NCBI RefSeq assembly: GCF_028476545.1
Contig: NW_026731696.1
Span: 326,001-390,000 of the forward strand
DNA: 64,000 nucleotides
Direction of reading: 5' to 3'
Source of the DNA: Physella acuta
Lineage: Eukaryota; Mollusca; Gastropoda; Physidae
Position numbers and translations under genes: made by a program. Under the pieces are notes generated by a model. That model was given only the letters and a program-made list of their open reading frames with translations. It made no database searches and had not been told where the DNA came from. How positions within the stretch are numbered: position 1 is the stretch's first letter; each line of letters begins with the position of its first letter. Positions 45,501-57,600 of this stretch are shown in pieces.

Positions 45501-48337
45501 TTGTTTACCAACCAATTCTTCAAAGAAGGGCTAAAATATTCAGTTGGATTAATGTAAAAACTCAATCAATCATTCAATAATTACACAAACAGGTTTCAAA
45601 TATTTTGTTTTGTCTTAGACAATGATGAACGCAAATTAACAAATTAATGTAAAAACTCAATCAATCATTCAATAATTACACAAACAGGTTTCAAATATTT
45701 TGTTTTGTCTTAGACAATGATGAACGCAAATTAACAAATTAATGATTGCATAATGAAAACAAGTTGAAAAGTTGAAGTAGAGTTTGTATTTAGTGTTATG
45801 AGCCCAGTTTTTAGTCCTTTTAATGTTATGAGTCCAGTTTGTATTTAATTGTATGAGCACTTTAATTGAATAATAGTATTTTATTCTAACATCAGGAGTG
45901 TTCAAAGACCTAGCATGGGAATCTATATCATTTTCTTAGGTATTCTCATGTTAGCAGATAATTGAAGCAGGTAAGACAAAAACACTTACAGTTTTTAAAG
46001 GTGGGTGCATCAACTGGGGCTGATGAACATCTGACAAATCAAAACCATCTTCCAATCTTTTCACTTCAAAATAATATTTTCTGTGCAACAAGAGAACTTT
46101 GTTAAAAAAAAACCCAACAACTATTAATCACTGACAAAATCTGATCAATAAATTATCATAAGGAATTACATTGCAACAAAAAAGTCTTTAAATGTAAGAT
46201 CATCCAATGATTATCTAATTTGAAGAAGAAATGATATAGCCCTATAAAACCATCAAACACTGTACCAGATACAAGAGTTTTGTATGCAAGTATGTAGACC
46301 TTAGTGCAGTGGTTCTTAACCTTTATTGAGGTACCGAGCCCCATGAGTTTCATATGCGCATTCACTGAACCCTTCTTAATAGTTTTGTCATCCCAACCTC
46401 ACTGACAAAATCTTATCATAAAACATGAGTCTGGTGTGTATCTTGACCTCTGCTAAACCCCAAAGACTGCCTCACCAAAACCCAGGCTAAGAGCCACTGC
46501 TGTGGTTAATTTAAAAATAGACCTGCTAATGGAGTAACAAGTAGAAACACATTTTAAAAAAAACACATTCAGCCGAACAAAAAGTCCCAAAAGTTGACAC
46601 TTAACTGAATCTAATATTAGCCTGTTTTAAAATGAAGGCCAATATTTGTATAAGAAAGAAAGTGATGCTGGTTGACAAATATTTACCAGAATTTTTGCAA
46701 CAGAGAAAAATCACAAACCTCTTTATTGTTATTGTGCTGGCCATATAAATGAAAAATGGTATAAAAATAGAAAACAAATTGTGTTAAAAATTATATTTGA
46801 TGTGTAGACTATATACCATTTAATATATTTATATGAAATACAACAAATCAAATGTAACTGATGAGTTCATTACAATATTTTAAAATATTTTTTTAGAAAA
46901 TTATTAAATAGCAATTTTCTCATAAAATTTATTAAAATGAAATGATTTTTTGGCAAAAAATTAAGGAAATCATTATCTTTCAATTACAGTCAAAATAATT
47001 AAAATTATACTTTTGGAACTGGAGGTGAATTGGGCAGAAGAAACTGAGTTCACCAGATACTATGACCTGTACATATTAAAAGACAGTATGGTCAGTTCTG
47101 GTTCTTGCATCTTTATTTTCCTTATCATAAATCAGTTAACAAACAAAGAAAAATGGACTCAGGGAGGTCTTACAGCCTCATAATATCTGGATCCAAACTT
47201 GAGTCTTATTGATTAGCATTCATATGCTCTACCCTCAGAGCATGCAACCCACATCAATTGATTATGTATGTTAGTAAAGTGAATAGAAAACCAAATAAAA
47301 CATTTAATTTCCATTTTCTGATGATAAAACAAAATAAAAAAGATATATTTAAATTAAAGTGGCCAATATAATCTTTACTTATTGATTGGCCATAAGTAAT
47401 AAAGATGGCTAACTTTGAAACTTTGAAAGGGATATGAACCCAATCATATTTTAAAAGACAGGTCATGATTGATTTATCCAACCATTTTTAGAAAGGCTCC
47501 CAAATCTTATTCTACAACAACATGCATAATATTGTGCTTGAAAAAAACAACAACCCATAAATATGGACTGGAGAACCACATTAACACATACGAATTGACT
47601 ACATAGGAGATACATTTGTTACAGACTTTGCATCACACTGTGTTATGATTAGAAGCTAAAATTAAGTAATTAAATCTAGCTCTACAATTTTGTGTGGAAT
47701 ACCTAACAAAAAGTGCCTTGGGGTCGTCCATAAATGATGCCACACTCGTAGGGGGGGGGGGTGTCAGAAATTTTTGGACGATATGTGACGTCATTTATGA
47801 ATGACCCTCTTACATATAACTAAATAAAATTGACTCTTTAAACAATGTTTTAAAAAAATATTTACTTATTACTAAGTTATTACATAGGATCTTGTTTAAA
47901 TGATAGTTTACATTTATTTAAAAGCATTGTTACTATACCCATGATATGTGTTTATTGTTCCTACGTCCTTCATGTTGTTGTGAAGTAAATTTTAATTAAA
48001 TATCCAACAGAATTTTCAACTTGACCGAACACTTTTTAAAATCATAGATTTGTTGTATGTATAGCAGTTGTAAAACTAGATCTACTACTGGACATCCCAA
48101 GTAAAAAAAGAAATTAAAGCCTTGGTTTGGATGTTTTAAATAAAATCAAGAAAGCCTAAGAATACTCATGAATACTGAAATTAAATAACTTTACTCATTT
48201 TACTCTGTTTACTAAACTACTAAGGAATAGTAAGAAGAAGTAAAGTAGTGGATCTAGATCTAAACGGTAAGAAGTGGTGAAAGAAAAATCACTTACAATT
48301 TCTTTGCAACGCTTTTAATAACTGAATTAGACGACAT
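28834..48337 (-). CDS. PLAT-domain and ankyrin-repeat protein, 22 coding exons, 898 residues
   Basis: Coding exons, 5' to 3': 48297-48337, 45990-46080, 39858-39944, 39619-39666, 38346-38443, 37974-38082, 37082-37150, 36532-36612, 36281-36309, 35672-36074, 35033-35257, 34242-34320, 33409-33561, 32765-33000, 32395-32598, 32044-32198, 31436-31604, 31225-31301, 30920-31114, 30522-30585, 30364-30420, 28834-28860. Every junction is in phase and the sum is 2697 nt. Layout: unplaced N terminus (1-218), Ser/Thr/Arg-rich stretch (218-352), PLAT domain (about 377-500), acidic/Ser-rich linker (505-651), five ankyrin repeats (about 676-838), charged tail ending KPKESL. There is no signal peptide or membrane helix, so it is probably cytoplasmic. 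PLAT domains bind lipid or protein and ankyrin repeats bind protein, so a scaffold or adaptor is plausible. I cannot match the full architecture to a named family; the ankyrin part resembles ANKRD42. Confidence 0.9.
29285..30352 (-). repeat. 25-bp minisatellite beside the exon 21 donor, with about 264-bp higher-order blocks
   Basis: The unit is AGACTTTTAGAAGTGCCATA followed by CAGAA, about 42 copies. A marker combination (GCGCCATACAG, then a short AGACTTTTAGAGAA unit) recurs near 29439, 29703 and 29966, giving 264-bp higher-order repeats. Copies nearest the exon form a variant ATGATTTTAGAAGTGCC subfamily. Confidence 0.95.
30770..30940 (-). repeat. 84-bp tandem duplication spanning the exon 19 donor
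   Basis: Two copies of a segment that, on the coding strand, contains the exon end CACAGACAGTTAACAGG and donor GTAACT plus intron bases. The extra donor lies about 84 bp into the intron (near 30836). Copies differ at a handful of bases. Confidence 0.88.
30920..32198 (-). CDS. PLAT-ankyrin gene exons 16-19, ankyrin repeats
   Basis: Exon 16 (32044-32198) encodes a charged helix then GKGIHEAVRTGDLERVKHLL. Exon 17 (31436-31604) encodes DENGWTPLHLAAGRGNIEAL and TPTGHMAMHIAALNGYVN. Exon 18 (31225-31301) encodes KEKQTTLHLAAK. Exon 19 (30920-31114) encodes GHLECVKWLVANRAQLNAVD, KNGHTALKLAEDNHQDAC and a tail. TPLHLAA and GHLECVKWLV are canonical ankyrin motifs; about five repeats are present. A SINE sits in the intron between exons 16 and 17. 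Confidence 0.93.
31675..31922 (+). mobile_element. tRNA-derived SINE in intron 16 of the PLAT-ankyrin gene
   Basis: The head GGCCTAATGGTAGAGC is A-box-like and TTTGTATCCTGG a decayed B box. The central domain CCCTGAGTCTACCCAGC and TGATGGGTACC and the GATGATGA tail match the element at 10395. It lies antisense to the host gene. Confidence 0.86.
32395..33000 (-). CDS. PLAT-ankyrin gene exons 14-15, linker
   Basis: Exon 14 (32765-33000) encodes ALDDRLGPTPRDQVNSSED, a basic KQKRSKNVRKKQPTK patch and a Ser/Glu/Gly-rich stretch. Exon 15 (32395-32598) encodes KSAPPVRQDVDQPPQVKGPV and a repeated RDTARSSKDTARSSRDT. Both look disordered and could hold phosphorylation sites. Confidence 0.85.
32652..32705. 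repeat. 53-bp dispersed repeat, copy 2
   Basis: Intronic partner of the copy at 28523-28575 (TTTCATGTACACTGTCAGCT shared exactly). Confidence 0.85.
33001..33400 (-). repeat. Tandem repeat filling intron 13, with a second exon 14 acceptor
   Basis: Copies of CACAATAAGCTGTAATCAAG and TAGTTTCTCTACATAACAC, about 50-60 bp each, fill the intron. At about 33184-33215 the array holds a copy of the exon 14 acceptor and exon start (coding strand TTTCTAG|CCTTGGGTGATAGAC), 211 bp from the true edge at 33000. Confidence 0.88.
33409..35257 (-). CDS. PLAT-ankyrin gene exons 11-13, PLAT domain
   Basis: Exon 11 (35033-35257) encodes CEYQVHVRTGNRLGASTKAP and IKLIMYGEKGRTKEFVLAKS. Exon 12 (34242-34320) encodes EDLFIISTYHVDRLKQIQIG and HDRPEL. 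Exon 13 (33409-33561) encodes FAWYLEGVTIYDMYNKQIFQ, FPCEMWLSGQDGDKKTY and onward. The pattern Y-x-V-x-V-x-T-G, hydrophobic-x-G-x-x-G, I-x-I-G-H-D and W-x-L-x-x-V-x-I-x-D is typical of PLAT/LH2 beta-sandwich domains. Exon 12 is duplicated with its acceptor in the preceding intron. Confidence 0.92.
33562..33845 (-). repeat. Acceptor-derived repeat before exon 13, about 43-54 bp unit
   Basis: On the coding strand the true acceptor reads ACCTCTGCTCTAG|ATTTTG. Five further copies of ACCTACTTCTGGTCTAG|ATTG-type sequence lie near 33615, 33669, 33711, 33754 and 33799, the middle ones partly decayed. Confidence 0.85.
34266..34812 (-). repeat. Exon 12 acceptor plus 54 coding bases, 7 copies of about 82 bp
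   Basis: Coding-strand unit: ATTCAG|GAGGATTTGTTTAT through CTAAAACAAATACAG, then an A/T-rich spacer. Exon-edge positions are 34320 (true), 34404, 34486, 34568, 34642, 34724 and 34806. Spacings are 84, 82, 82, 74, 82, 82. The exon-derived part is nearly identical in all copies. Confidence 0.96.
35672..36074 (-). CDS. PLAT-ankyrin gene exon 10, Ser/Arg-rich repeats
   Basis: A 134-codon exon, the longest of the gene. Residues 218-300 are Ser-rich (HSRSSRSRTSSQSRTARSRD) with an internal 10-residue repeat TARSRDSSGS present about three times. A conserved-looking KFLSRTFINLPEVNQ and an acidic/Gln-rich end follow. The 30-bp DNA repeat behind TARSRDSSGS is a small coding minisatellite. Confidence 0.88.
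36281..38082 (-). CDS. PLAT-ankyrin gene exons 6-9
   Basis: Exon 6 (37974-38082) encodes NLIGGWPTLRARPSQHISK and GEATRLVNSATKILAAS; its acceptor ACAATCAAAG is weak. Exon 7 (37082-37150) encodes SNYGLYPGAVDYSLLQYEPI. Exon 8 (36532-36612) encodes KNGSKRSITAKLPNEYQTKK and QSSKYK. Exon 9 (36281-36309) encodes AYDDTHNKKR, phase 2. No named domain; the segment is basic and probably disordered. Confidence 0.72.
38346..39944 (-). CDS. PLAT-ankyrin gene exons 3-5
   Basis: Exon 3 (39858-39944) encodes KNAKGNLSTKREQQVRKML and DSYMKQYSFQ. Exon 4 (39619-39666) encodes EEGFPAVPSIKPLSSK. Exon 5 (38346-38443), in the phase that joins both neighbours, encodes KSAPPSCYHYHRSKGCTHPT and a basic end HRRKKK. Exon 5 is also open in a second frame (KVPHQAAIITTDLRAV onward). 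Phase picks the first, but a boundary error cannot be excluded. Confidence 0.7.
38636..38760. repeat. 37-bp repeat, about 4 copies
   Basis: Units of ATCTAATTTAGAGCAAGATA followed by TATTTCAGATACAT within intron 4. They do not overlap an exon edge. Confidence 0.85.
39945..40115 (-). repeat. Acceptor copies before exon 3, 4 in total
   Basis: The coding-strand acceptor TTCTGAATGTAG|AAAA recurs with edges at 39944 (true), 39987, 40040 and 40096. Spacing is 43, 53 and 56 bp, varying through the length of an adjoining A run (GAAACCAAAAAAA). Confidence 0.85.
40610..41215. repeat. 21-bp minisatellite in intron 2
   Basis: About 27 copies of GGTCACATGATGGTTATAGCA with internal CACGTGA variants; the right half is very uniform. 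CACGTG is an E-box core, but I see this only as composition. Confidence 0.93.
41281..41362 (-). mobile_element. tRNA-like sequence, decayed tRNA or SINE head
   Basis: The minus strand reads GCGACACGATAGAGCGCTCA with a B box AGTTCGAATCC about 30 bases later. The T-arm stem does not pair well, so it is not an intact tRNA. It may be the head of a SINE whose body is not recognisable. Confidence 0.5.
42652..43015. repeat. About 30-bp minisatellite in intron 2
   Basis: About 12 copies of CAGTCTGTGTAAATCAC followed by AAGGGGAACA or TAGGGGGACG variants. Confidence 0.93.
43487..43650. repeat. 48-bp repeat, 3 copies
   Basis: GGTTTTACATGGCTTTATGG followed by CTGTAGTACATTTGATTCA in three near-identical copies. 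Confidence 0.88.
44238..45030. repeat. 27-bp minisatellite in intron 2, open on both strands
   Basis: About 29 copies of CAGGTCTAAACGATACAGAC followed by AGGAAAC. Because the unit is nine codons long, both strands stay open for about 240 codons (LNDTDRKPG on plus, FRPGFLSVS on minus). There is no splice context or start that ties this to a gene, so I treat it as non-coding. Confidence 0.95.
45549..45744. repeat. Perfect 95-bp tandem duplication
   Basis: Two apparently identical 95-bp copies (45549-45643 and 45644-45738) starting TTAATGTAAAAACTCAATCA. Identity implies a very recent event or an assembly duplication. Confidence 0.93.
45990..48337 (-). CDS. PLAT-ankyrin gene exons 1-2, N terminus
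   Basis: Exon 1 (48297-48337) encodes MSSNSVIKSVAKKL with the start ATG at 48335-48337. Exon 2 (45990-46080) encodes KYYFEVKRLEDGFDLSDVHQ and PQLMHPPLKT. Donors are GTAAGT at both. The 2.2-kb intron between them holds a hAT-type MITE, a SINE fragment and a palindromic MITE. No recognised domain. Confidence 0.75.
46307..46499. mobile_element. hAT-type MITE in intron 1
   Basis: About 193 bp with ends CAGTGGTTCTTAACC and GGCTAAGAGCCACTG, classic hAT terminal repeats. It is non-coding. The flanking 8-mers (CCTTAGTG, CTGTGGTT) agree only in part, so the copy is old or the edge is off by a few bases. Confidence 0.8.
47152..47240 (-). mobile_element. SINE fragment, head and part of the central domain
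   Basis: The minus strand reads GGGTAGAGCATATGAATGC (A box), AAGTTTGGATCCAG (B box) and GACCTCCCTGAGTCC, which matches the start of the central domain seen at 10395 and 31675. It is truncated after that. Confidence 0.7.
47721..47808. mobile_element. Short palindromic MITE, GGGTCGTCCATAAATGA type
   Basis: 88 bp with inverted ends GGGTCGTCCATAAATGATG and GTCATTTATGAATGACCCT around a G-rich centre. Ends of this type are common in animal MITEs; I cannot assign a superfamily from sequence alone. Confidence 0.7.
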
Positions 48338-49142
48338 GTTAAATCTAACTGTCAGGTAGTTCTAAAAGTCATTGAATGCCATTCTAATAGTTTTCAATTG
48401 ACTCTTTTATGCAAACAACAATGTATTGTAAGCGTATTCATTCAGCAAGAACCGACTAACGTTGATGTAAACAATGAAAAAATGCTTTGACGACACAGTA
48501 TAAAAATAGTTCAAATTTTTGTCGCTTTCAGAAGAGTTTAATTAAAAATATTGCCACACTAAGTTGTCATTTTCCTATTCTAAAACTTAAAATTTATTAT
48601 CATAGAATTTTAATAAATCATTTTATTGGCGAAGAGAAACTTATTTTACTGTTTGTATCAATCTGGTTTCTATGAGCGCGCATAAATACATTTCAAGGGA
48701 GAGTACTAAGAAATTTCAATACACCGCTAAGGTAGCCAAACTAACCAAAATATTTACTTTTTGCGTATACTAAAAACATCCTGATACTTAAACTGTAAAG
48801 GTAATGATTGATGATAGGTTTGTAATTAAATTTTTTTTGCTTTCTATATTGGCATATTTTTCTAAAAAAAAACAACAACAACACTGAACAAATATTACAA
48901 GATAGGGCCTAATCAATATTTTTAACTAAGGGAGGCTACTGTAAGTTGATATAGAAATTTCTCCACAATTAAAATGATTATGTCCCCTGGTTAATTTGGT
49001 AAATCTCATTCGCGTTTGTTGCAATATAATTGTTAAAAACCTACGTTTAAGTTATGAATTATATGCGTGTAATGGGATTTTCGCCACAAATGATGTTACA
49101 GATCTATAGGCTAACATTTTCCTCTTTTTTAGATCAATAACT
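48338..49142. other. Upstream region of the PLAT-ankyrin gene
   Basis: AT-rich DNA 5' of the start codon. The promoter presumably lies here, but I see no TATA box or initiator I would commit to. Confidence 0.35.
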
Positions 49143-49192
49143 TTAACTAGGGGCCCACTCTCTCTCTCCCTCTCTCTCTCTCTCTCTTTATT

Positions 49193-52256
<3,064 letters not shown>

Positions 52257-52299
52257 CTGCATATCCGTGCTTCACCACGGTGAATCTTTTTAAACGTAC

Positions 52300-52575
52300 C
52301 AACAGAAAAAACCAAACACAAATACAAAGGAAAACTAACTCCAACAAAAACAAAAACGCAAACAAAAACACAAACACAACGCAAACCGCAATCACAAATA
52401 CTAAAAAAAGCACAAACTCAACACTAACGCTAACTCAAACAAAATCGCAAACACAACTCAAATGCAAAAGAAAAAACACAAACACAATACGGAAACACAA
52501 ACGGAAACACAAATACAAACACAAACAAATCACAAACACAAACGAATCAAAAGTAAACACAAATGTAAACGCTTA
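52300..52575. repeat. CAAACA-type low-complexity tract, almost free of G
   Basis: Degenerate ACAAACACAAA units with strong strand asymmetry (A and C on plus). The 179-codon open frame that covers it (Asn/Thr/Lys-rich) is a composition by-product. Confidence 0.85.
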
Positions 52576-53017
52576 ATCAAATGGCTGTATGAAACAAATA
52601 ACCGTGCATACACATGGTCTCACGCACTGCCGAACAACACGATGGTAAAGGTATTTATTTTGTATCTAAATTCTATTTTGTTCGGGGGGTGGGGCTACCT
52701 GCACCCCTACCCACCCTGACCCCCTGTTTTTGGACAGCTCTCATTATCTGAGCCTAGGTACGACAGAAGCCCTTGTTCCAGAGGGAAGAAAAATGATCTA
52801 AAGGACAGTTATGGCTCAGAATCGGGTCAAGACTACAACAGGCACATCTTACACAGACTATATTGAACCCCGCTAAACCAAACTATACATTTTCTAAATT
52901 TATTTGTAATTTCAGAATAAAGGTCAACCTTTCCAAGTTTCAATCAATGTTGTTTCTATACAAAGGTTGAACATGATTGTGTTATTCCAGTACCTTTATG
53001 TGTTAACTCTTACGTGG

Positions 53018-53998
53018 AAGTCTAGGTTCTAACGTGACAACCTAGGTTCTAACGTGACAATCTAGGTACTAATGTGACAATCTAGGTACTAACGTGACAA
53101 ACTAGGTACTAACGTGACAATCTAGGTACTAACGTGAAAGTCTAGGTTCTAACGTGACAACCTAGGTTCTAACGTGACAACCTAGGTACTAACGTGACAA
53201 ACTAGGTACTAATGTGACAAACTAGGTACTAATGTGACAATCTAGGTACTAACGTGAAAGTCTAGGTTCTAACGTGACAACCTAGGTTCTAACGTGACAA
53301 CCTAGGTTCTAACGTGACAAACTAGGTACTAATGTGACAATCTAGGTACTAATGTGAAAGTCTAGGTTCTAACGTGACAAACTAGGTACTAATGTGACAA
53401 TCTAGGTACTAATGTGAAAGTCTAGGTTCTAACGTGACAACCTAGGTTCTAACGTGACAAACTAGGTACTAACGTGACAATCTAGGTACTAATGTGACAA
53501 ACTAGGTACTAATGTGACAAACTAGGTACTAACGTGAAAGTCTAGGTTCTAACGTGACAACCTAGGTACTAATGTGACAATCTAGGTACTAATGTGAAAG
53601 TCTAGGTTCTAACGTGACAACCTAGGTTCTAACGTGACAAACTAGGTACTAACGTGACAATCTAGGTACTAATGTGAAAGTCTAGGTTCTAACGTGACAA
53701 CCTAGGTTCTAACGTGACAAACTAGGTACTAACGTGACAATCTAGGTACTAATGTGACAAACTAGGTACTAATGTGACAAACTAGGTACTAACGTGAAAG
53801 TCTAGGTTCTAACGTGACAACCTAGGTACTAATGTGACAATCTAGGTACTAATGTGAAAGTCTAGGTTCTAACGTGACAACCTAGGTTCTAACGTGACAA
53901 ACTAGGTACTAACGTGACAATCTAGGTACTAACGTGAAAGTCTAGGTTCTAACGTGACAATCTAGGTACTAATGTGACAACCTAGGTACTAACGTGAC
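53018..53998. repeat. 20-bp minisatellite with higher-order blocks
   Basis: About 49 copies of CTAGGTACTAACGTGACAAT. Variants (GTTCT/GTACT, AACG/AATG, GACAA/GAAAG) are ordered in repeating series, with the GAAAG variant returning every 60-160 bp, so multi-unit blocks were duplicated. Confidence 0.95.
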
Positions 53999-54123
53999 TG
54001 TCTATGCATTAACATGACCATCTGCGTACCAACATGACAACCTACTATCGTGACAGAACGGTTGCTAAAATCACAGACTGCGTGATATGTGACTGACTAC
54101 ACATTAAAGTGATAACATGACTG

Positions 54124-54124
<1 letters not shown>

Positions 54125-54215
<91 letters not shown>
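54125..54215. repeat. (AT)n microsatellite
   Basis: About 90 bp of AT dinucleotide. Confidence 0.97.
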
Positions 54216-54216
<1 letters not shown>

Positions 54217-54277
54217 GACATTATCATTAAAGTGAAAGCACACACACTAATATGACTGGCAACATATTTAAGCCTTA

Positions 54278-54462
54278 GCCCACGTGCTAGCTGCTATCTT
54301 CATATCATTGCGACATCATGCATTACGGCAGTCTTCAACCCACGAACTAGCTGTTATCTTCAAATCATTGGGACATCATGCATTATGGCAGTCTTCAACC
54401 CACGTGCTAGCTATCTTCATATCATTGGGACATCATGCATTATGGCAGTCTTCAACCCACAC
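54278..54462. repeat. About 60-bp repeat, 3 copies
   Basis: CCCACGTGCTAGCTGCTATC, TTCATATCATTGGGACATCA and TGCATTATGGCAGTCTTCAA make up each unit; three copies with small differences. Confidence 0.9.
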
Positions 54463-55122
54463 TGCGCATGACATGACAGTCTCCAGCATGGCCGCCTCTT
54501 GATTAGTATTCGCCGTCAATATTAATATAAACGTGATAATTAGTCTTAACAACCTATATTAAGCCAATCGTGATAATTAATGTTAACACCTTCTATTAGC
54601 ACAAATGTGGCAATGAGCCTTAGCACCTGTCTACTCCACCAAACGTGACATGTCACAAGTGATAATCGGTAGTTGTCTGAAAGAAACTCTGGTGATAATA
54701 GAATATTATTTTAAAATATCATCAAGGGCCGATAATTAACCCGTCGCATAAAACGAACTACGTAGTTATTTATCGGACCTGAAGGTGAAGCTTATTATTT
54801 AAAAAAAAATCGAATATGAAAAGAAACAATTAGCAGACGTGGTCTTTGCTGGGGTTTCCAATCATCGCAGGTCGTGGGGAGGGGGGTGGGGGTGGAGGTG
54901 CTAACATTTCCTGCTAGTTGATGGAATTCTGGCGGTGATGTCTCTCCGTTCAGTACCCCCCCCCCCTTCTGTACTGAGCGGAGTGGCACTTACAGTGGCA
55001 AGTCTGTATAAGTTATAGCGGATTCCAATTAGCTCATGCTAATTTGGTTGATTAGCTTATGCTAATTTGATTGTCATCAACTGTTGTCAAAGAGCTGATT
55101 ATCAAAATTGTTTCTTTGTGTG

Positions 55123-57150
55123 TCGGCGTCAGGTTAGACCAGTGCAGCGACATTTGGTCTTTGTGTGTCGGCGTCAGGTTAGACCAGTGCAGCGACATTT
55201 GGTCTTTGTGTGTCAGCGTCTGGTTAGACCAGTGCAGCGACATTTGGTCTTTGTGTGTCAGCGTCTGGTTAGACCAGTGCAGCGACATTTGGTCTTTGTG
55301 TGTCAGCGTCTGGTTAGACCAGTGCAGCGACATTTGGTCTTTGTGTGTCAGCGTCAGGTTAGTCCAGTGCAGCGACATTTGGTCTTTGTGTGTCGGCGTC
55401 AGGTTAGACCATTTGGTCTTTGTGTGTCGGCGTCAGGTTAGACCAGTGCAGCGACATTTGGTCTTTGTGTGTCGGCGTCAGGTTAGACCAGTGCAGCGAC
55501 ATTTGGTCTTTGTGTGTCGGCGTCAGGTTAGACCAGTGCAGCGACATTTGGTCTTTGTGTGTCGGCGTCAGGTTAGACCAGTGCAGCGACATTTGGTCAT
55601 GCTGATGGTGTCAGGTTAGACCAGTGCAGCGGCATTTGGTCTTTGTGTGTCGGCGTCAGGTTAGTCCAGTGCAGCGACATTTGGTCTTTGTGTGTCGGCG
55701 TCAGGTTAGACCATTTGGTCATGCTGTTGGTGTCAGGTTAGACCAGTGCAGCGACATTTGGTCTTTGTGTGTCAGCGTCTGGTTAGACCAGTGCAGCGAC
55801 ATTTGGTCATGCTGATGGTGTCAGGTTAGACCAGTGCAGCGACATTTGGTCTTTGTGTGTCGGCGTCAGGTTAGACCAGTGCAGCGACATTTGGTCTTTG
55901 TGTGTCGGCGTCAGGTTAGACCAGTGCAGCGACATTTGGTCTTTGTGTGTCGGCGTCAGGTTAGTCCAGTGCAGCGACATTTGGTCTTTGTGTGTCGGCG
56001 TCAGGTTAGACCAGTGCAGCGACATTTGGTCTTTGTGTGTCAGCGTCAGGTTAGACCAGTGCAGCGACATTTGGTCTTTGTGTGTCGGCGTCAGGTTAGA
56101 CCAGTGCAGCGACATTTGGTCTTTGTGTGTCAGCGTCAGGTTAGACCAGTGCAGCGACATTTGGTCTTTGTGTGTCGGCGTCAGGTTAGACCATTTGGTC
56201 TTTGTGTGTCGGCGTCAGGTTAGTCCAGTGCAGCGACATTTGGTCTTTGTGTGTCGGCGTCAGGTTAGACCAGTGCAGCGACATTTGGTCTTTGTGTGTC
56301 GGCGTCAGGTTAGACCAGTGCAGCGACATTTGGTCTTTGTGTGTCAGCGTCAGGTTAGACCAGTGCAGCGACATTTGGTCTTTGTGTGTCAGCGTCAGGT
56401 TAGACCAGTGCAGCGACATTTGGTCTTTGTGTGTCAGCGTCAGGTTAGACCAGTGCAGCGACATTTGGTCTTTGTGTGTCGGCGTCAGGTTAGACCATTT
56501 GGTCTTTGTGTGTCGGCGTCAGGTTAGACCAGTGCAGCGACATTTGGTCTTTGTGTGTCGGCGTCAGGTTAGACCAGTGCAGCGACATTTGGTCTTTGTG
56601 TGTCAGCGTCAGGTTAGACCAGTGCAGCGACATTTGGTCTTTGTGTGTCGGCGTCAGGTTAGACCAGTGCAGCGACATTTGGTCTTTGTGTGTCAGCGTC
56701 AGGTTAGTCCAGTGCAGCGACATTTGGTCTTTGTGTGTCGGCGTCAGGTTAGACCAGTGCAGCGACATTTGGTCTTTGTGTGTCAGCGTCAGGTTAGTCC
56801 AGTGCAGCGACATTTGGTCTTTGTGTGTCGGCGTCAGGTTAGACCATTTGGTCTTTGTGTGTCGGCGTCAGGTTAGACCAGTGCAGCGACATTTGGTCAT
56901 GCTGTTGGCGTCAGGTTAGACCATTCGGTCTTTGTGTGTCGGCGTCAGGTTAGACCATTCGGTCTTTGTGTGTCGGCGTCAGGTTAGACCAGTGCAGCGA
57001 CATTTGGTCATGCTGTTGGCGTCAGGTTAGACCAGTGCAGCGACATTTGGTCATGCTGATGGTGTCAGGTTAGACCAGTGCAGCGGCATTTGGTCATGCT
57101 GTTGGTGTCAGGTTAGACCAGTGCAGCGGCATTTGGTCATGCTGTTGGTG
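55123..57150. repeat. 45-bp minisatellite, about 2 kb
   Basis: About 42 units of TTTGTGTGTCGGCGTCAGGT then TAGACCAGTGCAGCGACATT and TGGTC. A shorter unit lacking GTGCAGCGACATT recurs about every 350 bp (near 55404, 56186, 56490, 56838), giving a higher-order structure. The 15-codon unit keeps several frames open on both strands for 100-220 codons without being coding. Confidence 0.96.
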
Positions 57151-57194
57151 TAGTACCGATACACAAGACTTGCTCAATATACGACAAATGTACA

Positions 57195-57600
57195 TTGTCT
57201 ACCCGTTATACCACTGTCATACATCAATCTTTGACCGCCCATAATACATCAATCTTTACCGCCCGTACTGTAATACATCAATCTTTGACCATCCGTACTG
57301 TAATACATCAATATTTGACCACTTGTAATACATCAATCCTTGACCACCCATGTTGTAATACATCAATCCTTGACTATTCGTACTGCAGTACATGAATCTT
57401 TGACCACCCATAATACATCAATCTTTGACCACCCGTACTGTTATACATCAATCTTTGACCACTTGTAATACATCAATCTTTGACCACCCATAATACATCA
57501 ATTTTTGACCACCCGTACTGTAATACATCAACCTTTGTCGACTTGTAATACATCAATCCTTGACCACCCGTACTGTAATACATCAATCTGTTACAATCTC
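57195..57600. repeat. About 28-bp minisatellite, diverged
   Basis: About 14 copies of TAATACATCAATCTTTGACC followed by ACCCGTACTG, many lacking part of the unit. Confidence 0.92.

Noticed and set aside
55067-56919. Overlapping 100-220 codon frames on both strands
   Set aside because: They arise from a 45-bp (15-codon) tandem unit. All frames repeat the same short peptides and none has a gene-like context.
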